Origin: Mesotaenium endlicherianum | Taxonomy: Eukaryota > Streptophyta > Zygnematophyceae > Zygnematales > Mesotaeniaceae | Direction of reading: 5' to 3' | DNA length: 49,227 nucleotides | Assembly (NCBI GenBank): GCA_009602735.1 | Contig: WELA01013709.1 | Span: forward strand, 71,995-121,221 | Shown: positions 20,565 through 30,164 of the stretch, piece after piece | Layout: every line of letters begins with the position of its first letter | Position numbering within the stretch: position 1 is the stretch's first letter | The notes under the pieces: model-generated | The model's input: only the letters and a program-made list of their open reading frames with translations | Told to the model about the DNA's origin: nothing | Databases searched by the model: none | Made by a program: the position numbers and the translations under genes

Positions 20565-22263
20565 TTGAGCAGGATGACTCAAAAGCCGGAACTCAAGAGG
20601 AAGAGAAGGGCGGAAGAGGCACATGCAGAATACTTGCATTTTCGTGGAGACATCGAATCATCTTCCATCTCCGCTCGGGAATCACAACGACTCCAACAAC
20701 AGCGGGAGGTACAGAAGAAGAAGGAGGAGGAGGAACAGGCCAGACTGAGGCAGGAAGAAATGGACAAAAAAGCTGCAGAGGAGGCCAAGAAAGCAGAGGA
20801 GGAGAGGAAAGCTGAGGAGAAGCGGAAGCAGTAGGGAGGAGAAGCCGAAGCAGCAGGCTGAAGAAGAAGAACAGAGGAGAATCAGCAGCTACCGCTACAC
20901 GGTGCTGGGCAAGGGCTTTGATCTACTGGAGGAGGCCTTCAAGTATGCCCAGAGAAGTCGCAGTGAGTCGCAGAAGGAAATCCTCCAGAGGGAAGGGGAG
21001 ACATCCGAAAACTTTGACAAGTATATAGAGGTCGGCACAGGGCTCCTCCTCTACCACGATTACGCCAGGATGGTAGGATATACCATCGGAGAGGCCAAGG
21101 CAATGGCCCAGGTGAACGAAGCAGGAGCTGTCTCGATTCCTGGTATCTGGGGGGCAGATAGGGTCATCAGGATGATCCCCATGGACGCGGACAGCTTCAA
21201 GGACTCAACACCCCACAACAGGTTCAAGGCCATGTACAATGAGGTGGAGAGGAGGAGCTGGGAATTCTTGGCCAGAGAAACCAATCAGCTGGACTTTGCA
21301 GGGCACTGGTACCCTTGTACTCTTAAATAGACAAACGCTGCCTTTTTCCAGAAGCCCACGGATTGGCGGTGGATGACCATCAACATGAGGGACCAGCAGA
21401 ATGACAGGGCGACGGATGAGGATTTCCTGACAGACCTAAAGGGGAACATAGTATTGCCCCCTCACATTGCGGCTTGGGACCCAAGATTGAATGGAGTCAG
21501 AGACTGCATGAGCCAAGAGATGCAGGGGGACAGAAGCAGGGCCCGAGAGTCATTCTCCAAAGGGAAGCACGCTTATGCCAAATGGGCAAGTAAGAAGGGG
21601 GAAAAGGACTTCTATGCGGTCCGGACTCAGCAGCCCCCACCAGCACCCAAAAGGGGAAGGTCTGTAGGATATTCTTTTTCTCGGGAAGAGCTGGAGCAGC
21701 TGACAGAGGAGACCCCAGAAGTCTCAGAGGAACCCGGGGACGGCGAGGAGGAGGAGTTAGAGGAAGACGAGGAGGAAGGCGAGGAGGAGGACACTAGCCC
21801 CGCCGTGATCCTGACACCTGCCACATCCCCTGTAAGGGAGAAGACGGGGTGGGCCCCGCCGCAACTCGCTCAAGAGGAGGATATCACTTGGCTGGGGACT
21901 GCCAGAGGACAGAGCCCATCTCCAGGCAAGGAGACCCAGTCGGACAGGGCAGACAGGAGGGCTGCTCGGGAGATAGCCAGAGGCCTGCCAGCATGTCCCT
22001 CGCAGAGAGGGCATGTACCCTTGGCTCATGTCATGCAACATCCTTCTGGGATGTCGGTATACGTACCTGTCAGTTTGAGGGCTGCCCAGGAGAAGGCTGC
22101 CTCCCTTCAGTTTCAGACTGTGCAGGAGGAAACAGCCCAGTTATTGCGTTCTCCGCCGGGTCCTTACACGGAACCTCCTTCTCTGACAGGCTTCAGAAGA
22201 CCCCAAGACCGGAGGAGCGCTGGCTCCCCTGAGTATAGGGCCTCAGGGACATCTCCCTCCTAA
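20565..22263 (+). pseudogene. E2 accessory ORF downstream of integrase, function unknown
   Basis: Three segments form one former frame of more than 500 codons: 20565-20834, then after a frameshift near 20832 a second part to TAG 21328-21330, then a third part to 22263. The first part is a charged coiled coil (KKKEEEEQARLRQEEMDKK). The middle part (LGKGFDLLEEAFKYAQ to LDFAGHWYPC) is globular-looking and has no motif I recognise. The C-terminal part is disordered: an acidic run at about 21740-21800 (EEEELEEDEEEGEEED), then Pro/Ser/Arg-rich. Chromoviruses normally end with the chromodomain, so this is an addition, possibly a captured host gene. It could be structural or RNA-binding; nothing in the sequence decides this. 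Confidence 0.7.
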
Positions 22264-22335
22264 GGGTAGCAGGCTGGGGATAAGAGGGACAGCACGCTGT
22301 TTTTAGTGTTAGTGTTGTCGAGGCGACAACATGAT

Positions 22336-22348
22336 AAGTTGGAGGGAT
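22336..22348 (+). promoter_or_regulatory. E2 polypurine tract
   Basis: AAGTTGGAGGGAT immediately before the TGTAATG start of the 3' LTR. Confidence 0.8.
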
Positions 22349-22385
22349 TGTAATGAATCAGTATACTGGTTGACATAATATTCAT
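22349..22385 (+). repeat. E2 3' LTR, first 37 bases only
   Basis: TGTAATGAATCAG... matches the start of the 5' LTR, then stops abruptly at E1 repeat S2. A deletion removed the remaining 685 bases or so. Confidence 0.88.
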
Positions 22386-22643
22386 AAGTCTTAGGATAAG
22401 CAGATGGTGAGAGCTGGGTGAAGGAGAACATTGCATTGAGTGTTGGTCATGGTTGCATGGTGCAAGTTCAGGAGCCCAAGGATGGGTCAACCTTGGTAAG
22501 GCTTGTCACCGACACACGTGCAAAGGTCGATCGACCATGTTTGCCCACACGTGAGGAGGGCCACCGACACATCGACCAGGTCGAAGGCACACGTGCTGGA
22601 AGGCTACGCACGTGCCGAGAGTTTGACACTGTTAGGCACGACA
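22386..22643 (+). repeat. E1 repeat segment S2 (right end of E1)
   Basis: Copy of 13002-13254, starting AAGTCTTAGGATAAGCAG and ending at CACGACA. Its left part and the rest of L2 were lost together with most of the E2 3' LTR. It is followed by ATAAATACC, the hAT terminal repeat. Confidence 0.85.
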
Positions 22644-22790
22644 TAAATACCTTTTTATCATCGATTTGCGCCGCTAAACCAACTTTACCATCCGTTTGTG
22701 CAAACTGGACAGAAATATACAGATTCTTCCAATTTGGTCCAATTTGGACAAAAATACCACTTTTTCGTCCCGAACGCCTTAGGATATGTA
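22643..22790 (+). repeat. Left terminal inverted repeat of the hAT element, main part
   Basis: Aligns with the reverse complement of 36680-36819 (ATCGATTTGC, TGTGCAAA, CCACTTTTTCGTCC). Its outermost bases are at 3513-3520, separated by the E1 insertion. Confidence 0.85.
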
Positions 22791-25010
22791 GCCTACTTTT
22801 AAAATTCGACCGTATGGGGCTAAAAAGCCGTATCGGACGGACTTCAATACGCCGTATTCTCGTACGGCAAAAATCGCGTATAAATCGATAGCAGATTATC
22901 GGTTTGTGGAACACTGTGCCCAATTTATTCACCTCACAATTTTCTCCGTTGTAACTCTACATGTCGGCACTACAACGCTTACTACTGGACCACGCTATCA
23001 GAGTACCTCATGGGCGCATGCTACACTCGTGTTGAAAGTTAACGATCTGTGAGCGCCAACAAACGTTTACCACCTGCAACCAACCTTCACATAAAATGTG
23101 CATAGCCTTCACGTTCATGCTGGGCCGCTCCTCTTGCATACATCACTTGAAACCAACTGCAACCCAGAACCTTCTTTCGTAGTTATCAATAGCCCATCTT
23201 TGTGAAGATATTTGAGGACGACAACACCATCCTCGCTACGGCACTAGGCACGAGCAATTATAAAGAGAAATTCCGTAGTTTTTGTTAATGTTCTCCATAC
23301 TCTCGGCTTAAACTCCACTAGCAGGAAGTCAATGGAAGAGGTGGACGATTTTGGGGATGGCTTCTTCGGGCCTGCTGAAGTGAAAGGGTTAGAAAAGGAG
23401 AGCTTCATTACTGACGAACTAGGTGTTGCATTTCAAGATGTATTACCTCTTCACACAATTTATTCCTCAAAGGTTGCTGTGGTATACATATGTAGCAAGT
23501 TCACGCTTACATGACAATCTGTATGTAACAAAATCTCGCTTCTCTACATGCACTTATTCCTCTTTTCAGCACTTGCAGGTTTTCACTGGCATGGACGGGA
23601 GGAAGTTGGCAATGACAACTGCAGATGTTGACAAGTTTCGTGCTAACGGATGGGTGAGTGCAAACGGATGTCTTTCTAAGCGGTGCCATATGTTCTTTGC
23701 GCCACCCATATACCCCATGTAAGCACCTACAAAATTCCTACATAAAGATATTTGTAAATAATGTTTGCACATTCATTTATTGTGCCTCACATGTCATTAA
23801 GTACGAATTGTACATGCCTCCACCCTAATTTAATAGAGTCTGTTATTCTTACACGTTTAAGCGAGGGTCTAGTAAGGGTCTAAGACCAAGAAGGGTAGTA
23901 GGTTTGGGTGGAGCCCTTTGGGCTGGCAGGTTCTTCCAGATGGCCTCCCTCATGAGGTAGGTGTTACGCTGTAGAGAGTGGGGCAGATTTGACTTAGTAC
24001 ACACTGCTTGCTTTCATCCAGTATATCGAGTGCGCTAGCACTTACACACTCCTGTGATCTGATCACTACAAGCCCAGTCCAAAACTGAGGGGTGAGGATG
24101 AGGGGGAAAAACAGTCTTATTGCAGGTTAAACTCACAAACTTCTTTAGGTTCAGACACCCAAGGGTGGCATGGGCTTTACGAGACAGACCTATCTTTCCC
24201 CTCCCCTCTCCCGTTCCCAAAATCTTCTCTTGGCTCCCTGCCTGGCTAAGATCTAGCTGTTGATAGCTGTGCTATTTGCGGGTATTCTGCCAGGGGGCCT
24301 TGTAGCGTGGCCGCATTACGCTCTCCCATGGTTGCGGGCAAGTGCACAAGAAGCAAAACGCTTCCTGCTGATGGATAGTGTCAGCTTAGGGGGGGGAGGT
24401 ACAAGCAACAAGTGGGTGGCTAGCAGCTCTTCTGAGCTCCGTCCTGTACTTGCAAGGGGGGGAGCTTGGCTTCAGGGCTCTCCAATCTGGAAGGTAAAGC
24501 AGGCGTGGGGGTGGGGGAGGCAGCCCCAAATGTACCTGCTATGTCTGCAAATTTTCTAGCTGCTGAAAGAAGTTTGTGTAAACATTGCATCTGGCACTCA
24601 CCTTGTCTCTGACTGGCCCACTTTCCCACTTTGTATAGCCCCTCACCTCTTCCCAATGAATCTCTTGTGCTTCCTGGCAATAATCCAAGTGCACCCTCCT
24701 TCTTTTGCATGACCTGCAGAAACCCCTATTCGCAAGCTGTAGCTCTCATTACCATGTGTTGTCTCTCACTCGAGGTGGCAATGTATGGAGGCTCTGTGGC
24801 TACTAAATATTCACCCACAGTAACACATGTGGTGGTGTTCTCTTTGGCGGAGCAGCTTGTACTATTCTGCAATATAGTCCTCATGTGCAAGCGCAGCATA
24901 ATGTCAACTGACCTATGCATATGCCTACTGTCTTGATTTTGTGCACAAACACATGTATTCAATATGAGCCTACGCATAAAGTAAACCGCTACATCTTCAT
25001 GCTGTGCATC
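22791..25010. other. hAT subterminal and 3' region; possible small plus-strand exons
   Basis: No clear gene. At 23332-23440 a plus-strand frame reads MEEVDDFGDGFFGPAEVKGL and onward. At 23572-23655 a stretch with a good acceptor (CCTCTTTTCAG) and donor (GGTGAGT) reads VFTGMDGRKLAMTTADVDKF. These could be exons of a second gene inside the hAT element, but I cannot name them. The rest (23730-25010) is non-coding as far as I can see. Confidence 0.35.
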
Positions 25011-25014
25011 ATGT

Positions 25015-25150
25015 TGTCGTGCATTATGGGGCCGGACGCGTCTGATCTATGTAAGCAACACACAAGTGGGCAAGCAAGACTTGCTATGGTGAAAAGCGAA
25101 ATGCATGCGGCCTTAGGGCCAAAATGAAGGTCAGCTTTTAAATGTTTTAA
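25015..25150 (-). repeat. E3 repeat segment S2
   Basis: Copy of 26160-26295 with scattered differences. It ends at CGACA and is followed by unrelated sequence (ACATGATG on the minus strand). Confidence 0.8.
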
Positions 25151-26157
25151 TTAGGAAGTGTGTACTCTCCAGAGTGAGCACCTCAAGATTGTAATCTGGT
25201 TGGAAAACAACTAATGAAGTCTGGCCCAAAACATCACTGAAAGCACATCATGATCTTCAAGAGTAGTCCTATGGCAGGGTTTGAGCTGTGACTTTGCTCA
25301 CCACTTGTGAAGTTCTTCTAGTGACTGGACGCCAAGAGGGCTTGCTCTTCACAAGAGAGAAACTCAGTGGTCCTGAAAATAGAAGAGATAAAAGTGTAAG
25401 CTTTATTGATAACTCTGTGGCTTACAGCTGGCATAATTGACTTCTAAAAAGATGTCATTCTAAGGGCATCTACTGCTATATACTCCCTGCAAAACCGACG
25501 CTGAAGGCGGCGGATTCAATGCACACAGTCACACTTGGAGGCTCTCTTAGGTCCACAAAAGTGGAGGTAAGGCAAGTACTAGCTCTCCTATTGGCTAAGC
25601 ACAACACACATCAATCAAATATAGTGCAAGGAAGAGGATGCATGACTCTCATTGGCGGAGCTTACCTCGACCAATGCTACCTAGATAATGCTTCAAAAGT
25701 GGATATGAAACATAAAGAAGCTTCCTCTAGGAATGAGTGATGCAGTCACCAGTTATAGCTCCAATGGTGCTCATATACTATGCTAATGCATGCTAAGTGT
25801 ACTTTCTCAAGCTCGCGAATTTGTGTGCTAATGGCTAGAGGTTCTTGGAGTCGCGAAGAGCCAACAACGTGACCTTTGGGCACATTGAGTCAGAAAGTGG
25901 CCTTTGGTGAAGTCCGTTAGGGGCCGATAGGTGGCGCGGACTAGATCGCGAATATCTCGTTCGACACTTGACCACATGGCGCGCCACCAATGCCGTTCAG
26001 AAGGTGACGCGACGCTCTACACTTTAGCAAATTGGAATGCTAGCAAAGAGCAATTTATGAATGCGTGAAGCAAGGTCAAAGTTGGCCCTCCTGGGTCGAC
26101 GGTGGACGCACGTGTGTCTCGGCTGGGGCGACGGTCCCGACCTAATGAGTCATGACA
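25151..26157 (-). repeat. E3 repeat segment L with promoter and poly(A) signals
   Basis: Begins TGTCATGAC on the minus strand. Contains TATATA at 25477-25482 and, 70 bases downstream on the minus strand, AATAAA at 25407-25402, a layout expected of U3-R-U5. No second L copy exists here because the 5' half of E3 is missing. The tentative right border is set by the start of S2. Confidence 0.65.
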
Positions 26158-26159
26158 GC

Positions 26160-26295
26160 TGTCGTGCATTATGAGGTCGGACGCATCTGATCTATGTAAG
26201 CAACATACAAGTGGGTAAGCAACACTTGCTATGGTGAAAAGCAAAATGCATGCGGCCTTAGGGCCAAAAAGAAGGTCAACTGTCAAGGTTTTAAA
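26160..26295 (-). repeat. E3 repeat segment S1
   Basis: Follows the polypurine tract and ends CACGACA on the minus strand; recurs at 25015 to about 25150. Positions 26153-26164 hold TGACAGCTGTCG, the counterpart of the E1 palindrome (11 of 12 bases alike). Confidence 0.8.
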
Positions 26296-26311
26296 TCTCC
26301 CCCCAGCTCTC
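26296..26311 (-). promoter_or_regulatory. E3 polypurine tract
   Basis: GAGAGCTGGGGGGAGA on the minus strand, right at the end of the PHD-finger ORF and just before repeat S1. Confidence 0.65.
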
Positions 26312-26633
26312 ACCCTCCAGCTGATGAGTTGATAATGCTACCGCTAGCTAACTCCGAGCAGTCAATACAGAACCAGTCGCCAGCGGGGACACGCTCCAAA
26401 GGGGAGTCGAGACAGCCGATGTGGAAGTTAAGGTTGCAACTGTCGCAGAGCATCATCTTGGCCTCCTTGCCAGGGCTGTGGCATATCTGGCACGCCCAGT
26501 CCTTGGGCGGCCGTGCGTTGCGGGGACGAACCTGCACATCAAGGTAAGGAAGGTGGCATGGACCACAGTTCTTTGTGTGGTCCTTGTGAAGACGGCCATT
26601 TGCATCTTCCAGCTCCAGCACTCCTGATGCCAA
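26310..26633 (-). CDS. E3 integrase C-terminus with complete PHD finger
   Basis: 107 residues to a stop at 26310-26312. After a tail shared with E1 (GVLELEDANGRLHKDHTKNC, then GPCHLP) comes a textbook C4HC3 PHD finger: CQIC, CDSC, NFHIGC and WFCIDC, with the conserved Trp two residues before the last Cys pair. PHD fingers usually bind the histone H3 tail, often reading lysine 4 methylation state. In this element it takes the place where chromoviruses carry a chromodomain, so a role in steering integration to certain chromatin is the natural inference. The start codon shown is an in-frame ATG only; the segment is the end of the pol polyprotein, separated from integrase by frameshifts. Confidence 0.9.
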   Translation of the reverse strand: MASGVLELEDANGRLHKDHTKNCGPCHLPYLDVQVRPRNARPPKDWACQICHSPGKEAKMMLCDSCNLNFHIGCLDSPLERVPAGDWFCIDCSELASGSIINSSAGG

Positions 26634-27035
26634 GGCACGGTTGACGCGCAGGATGACCGGCGAGCTGCTGGTGTTGAAGGTTTCTTCATCTGGCGTCGCA
26701 GGTACATGAAGTCACCTGCGAAAAGCTGCAACACTCAAGGACAATAAGAACCTCCACGAGTCATGGCATACCTCGGCGTGTCGCGATGCTGGGCGATATT
26801 GAGGTTGTCCATGGCCATGGGCATCGACATTGGAACAGCTGTGCACGCTGCCCGATAAGAGCACTCCATGTGTCGGGACTATCCAAGTCCAAGACACTCT
26901 CAGCCACGGTCTTGGTTGCGGCGGGCATGATTGGCTGGCGTCCATACAAGAAAAGAGAAAGTAGGGAGAATGCGAGGCCAAGGAGGCCTGGCGACTAAAC
27001 TTGTATCCGATAGCTAGCCACGGGAGTGTGTTGTC
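26634..27035 (-). pseudogene. E3 integrase C-terminal region, frameshifted
   Basis: Pieces in different frames match the E1 protein: LPWLAIGYKFSRQASLASHS, YGRQPIMPAATKTVAESVLD, DNLNIAQHRDTPRYAMTRGG and GDFMYLRRQMKK. A TAG follows CLTHDSTH at the end of the ORF upstream. Confidence 0.8.
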
Positions 27036-27773
27036 CTAGTGGGTGCTATCGTGGGTCAAGCAGTAATTGCGCAGCCCCAGCTTGACGGTCTGCACCATGC
27101 GCTCTGCCAGGCCGTCAGCCTGGGGATGATCACGAGAGGTGGTGCGGTGGTCGATCATGGAGTGCTCCAGCAGCTCCTGAAAGCTGCCCTGGAACTCCTT
27201 GCCCTGGTCGGTTAGCACCTCAGCGCAGCCGCCAAAACGGCTAAGGACTTGATCAAGAAACGCCTGAGCAATCCCCTCGCTGGCCTTGCTGGGCAAGGGC
27301 ACGAGCTCGATCCACTTGGACAAGTGCTTGATCATCACCAAGACATAGAGGTTGCCTCGGCGGGACTTGGGTAACTCCCCAGTTAAGTCCAATGACCACC
27401 TGTAGAACAGCCCTTGAATAGGTAGGGGGCTAAGGGCAACAGTGCGCGCTGTGAAGCTTGAGCGCACGCGGTCACAGAGAGTGCAGCTGCTGACGACGTC
27501 GGCCACGACCTTAGCCATGCCATGCCACCAATACTCGGCCTGCAGTAGGCTGAGAGTGCGCTTGACACCGAAGTGTCCAAGGGCCTCATGAACGGTGCGC
27601 ACTAGCTGGCTGCGGATAGCAGGCTCAGGGACCACCAGGACGGAGCCGTTGGCCATCACCCGCCTTAGCCGACCCTCCATGAAGACGAAATCCCGGCTGC
27701 GCTTGAGGACGCGGTCACGCTCCCTTGCATCCATGTCTGTCGCCAGCTCCTTGGCGGCGACGTTTTGCGGCAT
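27036..27773 (-). CDS. E3 integrase, zinc domain and DDE catalytic core
   Basis: 245 residues. The zinc-binding domain shows His residues in VHEALGHFGVKRTLSLL and the Cys pair CTLC. The catalytic core has first Asp in WSLDLTGELP, second in LTDQGKEFQGSF and Glu in ADGLAERMVQ, so the DDE triad is complete, unlike in E1. Integrase cuts and joins element DNA ends into host DNA. The frame is truncated at its C-terminal side by a TAG at 27036-27038; the rest follows in broken frames. Confidence 0.9.
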   Translation of the reverse strand: MPQNVAAKELATDMDARERDRVLKRSRDFVFMEGRLRRVMANGSVLVVPEPAIRSQLVRTVHEALGHFGVKRTLSLLQAEYWWHGMAKVVADVVSSCTLCDRVRSSFTARTVALSPLPIQGLFYRWSLDLTGELPKSRRGNLYVLVMIKHLSKWIELVPLPSKASEGIAQAFLDQVLSRFGGCAEVLTDQGKEFQGSFQELLEHSMIDHRTTSRDHPQADGLAERMVQTVKLGLRNYCLTHDSTH

Positions 27774-28205
27774 TATTCCACACGTCTTCAGGCCCGCCCT
27801 GCCAGGTGTCCTACTCTGCTGCTGCCGCCCACACCAGACGCCTCATGTTGACCTCCACCAGGTCGCAGTCGGTGAGCCCCGCGGGCCGCGCATCGCTGTC
27901 CACCGTGAAGGCCAAGAAGGCTGCCGCGTGCCAGGCCTCTGGCTTGTCCTCGTCATGCCGGACCACGGTCAGGTCCCTAAAGGAAGGCAGCGGGTTGCGG
28001 CTGAGGCCGACCGTTGGCGTCTATGTTGGTCGAGCTGGGACGGTGGTGCACGTCAAAACTGTACTCCTGCAAATGATGGCCCACTGCGCGTACTTGCCTG
28101 TAAGGCGCTCCAACGTCATGAGCCACTTAAGCGGCTGATGGTCGGTGACGAGACGAAAGTGGGTGCCATAGAGGTAGTGCTTGAAGTGCACTCTTATCGT
28201 GCACA
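27774..28205 (-). pseudogene. E3 RNase H remnant
   Basis: FKHYLYGTHFRLVTDHQPLK and LTGKYAQWAI are RNase H of the Ty3/gypsy type; it then degrades toward the integrase. Its upstream end meets the hAT transposase at about 28205, where both sides contain GTGCAC. Confidence 0.8.
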
Positions 28206-28877
28206 AAGTCATACTCTGACCAGTTTTTCTCACAGGAGCTGGCAGATGTGCACAACCCTAATACTCTAATAGCAAGCTCGTGCAGCTCAGTAGTGCTGGA
28301 TCCATACTCATGCCACCATGCTGGACCACTAAGCGCTTTGCAATCATCGTCTGCATTTGGAGCAGCAAAGCTTCCAGACTTTGACTGATACATTCTCAAA
28401 TGCTCCTCAATGACCTTTCTGTCCTCCCCATGAGGAATAAGCCTCTCCAAAATCTGATTCCAGCCAGCCTTAACCTCCTTAACACTGTGTTGGGCATGGT
28501 CCTGGAACAGAGGGTGCAAAACATAGCCAGCAGAATGCATGGGTAAGTGAAAGAACTCCCACTTATCTTGCACGAGGTCCACAAAGAACTGCTTCTCTGC
28601 AGCACTGAAGCCAGGAAGCTTCTTCATGAACTTCACATAAGCGCACAACTTATCCCACACCAAGCCTATGACAGGTTGGACTTCTTCACAGAGTCAAAGT
28701 AGCTGCACAATGGGTTCGCCCAACCTGATGATCTTCTCCGTCTTCTTCTAGAACTTTGCATCTCCAATTCACGTAGTTCTCTCATTGCACTTTGCCCACT
28801 CATCACCGGATAGGTTGTTCTTGTACTCGCTCCACGCGTTCCTGGCCTTCATGCACTTCAGGCCTTCTTTCACCTGC
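28205..28877 (-). pseudogene. hAT transposase, C-terminal exon with dimerisation domain
   Basis: From VKEGLKCMKARNAWSEYKN through LVWDKLCAYVKFMKKLPGF to LAIRVLGLCTSASSCEKNWS, the hallmark of the hAT C-terminal dimerisation domain. In-frame stops near 28740-28800. It ends at ...FVHDK, where E3 begins. Confidence 0.88.
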
Positions 28878-29273
28878 TACAACATACTTGAAGGCAAGTA
28901 TTAGTGCATGCTTAACAAAGTAGCGTTGTACATACTTAAACATGAAGAAGCATGTACAGCAAAGGAGCCCACAACATAACAGCAGCAGCAGACTGGCAGC
29001 AGCAGCAAAAGAAACCAACATAGCATTGCAGCCGTGCGCAGCCGTCCACCAATGACAAGAAAAGACATCGAATGTAATAGGATGCAGTCTGTACCTTCAA
29101 TTAAAGCAACATAAATGCACATAAGAGATGGGCATACATAGTAAACACAAACAGGAGCTCCTGCACAAAGTCTTATACCACCTTATAAGAGGCAGCAGCG
29201 TCATATGACAGCATTATAGCAGCAACAGCGGTGCCAGCTGCAACATGAGGAGTCATTTGGAGCATCATTTGGC
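28878..29273. other. hAT intron remnant
   Basis: Between the C-terminal transposase exon and the piggyBac-like insertion. AT-rich, with CAG/CAGCAG short repeats at 28976-29010; no gene seen. Confidence 0.4.
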
Positions 29274-29564
29274 TTAACACTAGGCATCCCATTAGACCAT
29301 ATATGGTCCTCCGACCATACATGGTCTAGCTAACCCCCATTTTTCAGTGTTGACCTCCAGAATGCTGCAGTTGACCAAATGGTACAATCTATGGCTCAAA
29401 CAAACCGTACAGACTTGAACCTTAGGCGAAAAAATGCACGATGGTCTTTCGATCATTAACGACAAAGTTAGAGTCAAAAGAGTGAGGTTTGAAGTTCAGG
29501 TTCATAACGAAATTTCATGTGAAAAGTATGTCATACCCGAGGTCACTAAGAAGCTCTTAGAGCC

Positions 29565-30130
29565 ATGGCTTCTTCTTCAAATGCGCCAGAAATTGTTGTG
29601 GGTGGTAATTTACTCATCCCTGCTACCTTTTCGGGAGATGCATGGGCAAAAAAGACATTTGAACAATATTACATAGAGGTTTACATAGTCGGAATTGTGA
29701 GAAAAGAGGTTGTGAGGACTAAAAAGGAGAATTCATGGCTCATAGATTGTTATATGACAAGGAAAAGAAGCAATGGGAGGCATGGCAGGTCAGGCAGTAT
29801 CTATTCACTGTGCCTGAAGAGTTCTGGTTTTATTCTGAATTGCACGTAGTACGTTTTGGCTCGGTTTCCTCAGGGGCCTCTCTGCTTTCAAGTTCAAGGG
29901 AGAATGAGGGTCAAAGTCTAATTTCGTCCTCCCAAGATCCAAATGATGACTCACAGCCAAGGTCTAGTGATGGTGAGGAGGAGAAGGAGGATGAGGAGGA
30001 GGAGGAGGAGGAGGATACTATGCGGAAGAGGGGCAGGCCTAATACAGGTAGAGGTAAGCAGCTGATGCTCACTGTTCCTACTGTTAGAAATGAGAAAAGG
30101 GAGAGGAGGAGAAGGGCAATAGCTCCATAA
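29565..30130 (+). pseudogene. piggyBac-like transposase, N-terminal part with acidic run and AT-hook
   Basis: Starts MASSSNAPEIVVGGNLLIPA; one frameshift near 29730 leads to MAHRLLYDKEKKQWEAWQVR. There follow an acidic stretch (EEEKEDEEEEEEEDTMRK) and an AT-hook core RKRGRPNTGRGK, which would bind the minor groove of AT-rich DNA. It ends at a TAA, 30128-30130. The catalytic core expected next is missing. Confidence 0.6.
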
Positions 30131-30164
30131 TCATAATTGCTCCAAAACCATAACTGCTCCAAAC

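Larger units (their letters stand above)
14210..22385 (+). mobile_element. E2: Ty3/gypsy chromovirus, nearly complete, inserted in E1 repeat L2
   Basis: 5' LTR 14210-14931, primer binding site 14933-14944, gag 14966-16467, pol to 20249 with a chromodomain, an extra ORF to 22263, polypurine tract, and 37 bases of the 3' LTR. Damage is light: a TAA and a TAG in gag, two frameshifts in pol, one frameshift and one TAG in the extra ORF. The right LTR has been deleted together with E1 sequence, so no target duplication can be seen. E4 at 33136-35244 is a relative in opposite orientation. Confidence 0.93.
3521..22643 (+). mobile_element. E1: Ty3/gypsy-type retroelement encoding a DNA methyltransferase and a PHD finger (E2 nested within)
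   Basis: The element starts TGTCG at 3521 and ends CGACA at 22643. The bases ATAAA stand at 3516-3520 and 22643-22647 (the last A is shared between element end and duplication). Joining the two flanks gives TAGGGATAAATACC, which matches the intact opposite end of the hAT element, so these are true insertion borders. Order of parts: repeat L1, leader, gag, zinc knuckle, protease, DNA methyltransferase, acidic linker, RT remnant, RNase H, integrase, PHD finger, polypurine tract, repeat S1, GC, repeat L2, E2 insertion, repeat S2. Many stop codons and at least two large deletions show that this copy is dead. Confidence 0.85.
25015..28205 (-). mobile_element. E3: 5'-truncated antisense relative of E1 (RNase H, integrase, PHD finger, terminal repeats)
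   Basis: On the minus strand, RNase H starts inside the hAT transposase sequence at about 28205, followed by integrase (27773-27036), a decayed stretch, a PHD finger (26633-26313), polypurine tract (26296-26311), and repeats in the order S (26295-26160), GC, L (26157-about 25151), S (about 25150-25015). Its last five bases read CGACA on that strand, as in E1. Nucleotide similarity to E1 is low, but the proteins are clearly homologous. The 5' half is lost, so it is unknown whether it carried a methyltransferase. Confidence 0.85.

Noticed and set aside
26017..26313. 98-codon minus-strand ORF
   Set aside because: Lies in E3 repeats S and L, which are non-coding terminal sequence.
28976..29010. 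CAGCAG repeat as a CRISPR-like or structured array
   Set aside because: Simple triplet repeat without spacers; no CRISPR array anywhere in this eukaryotic sequence.
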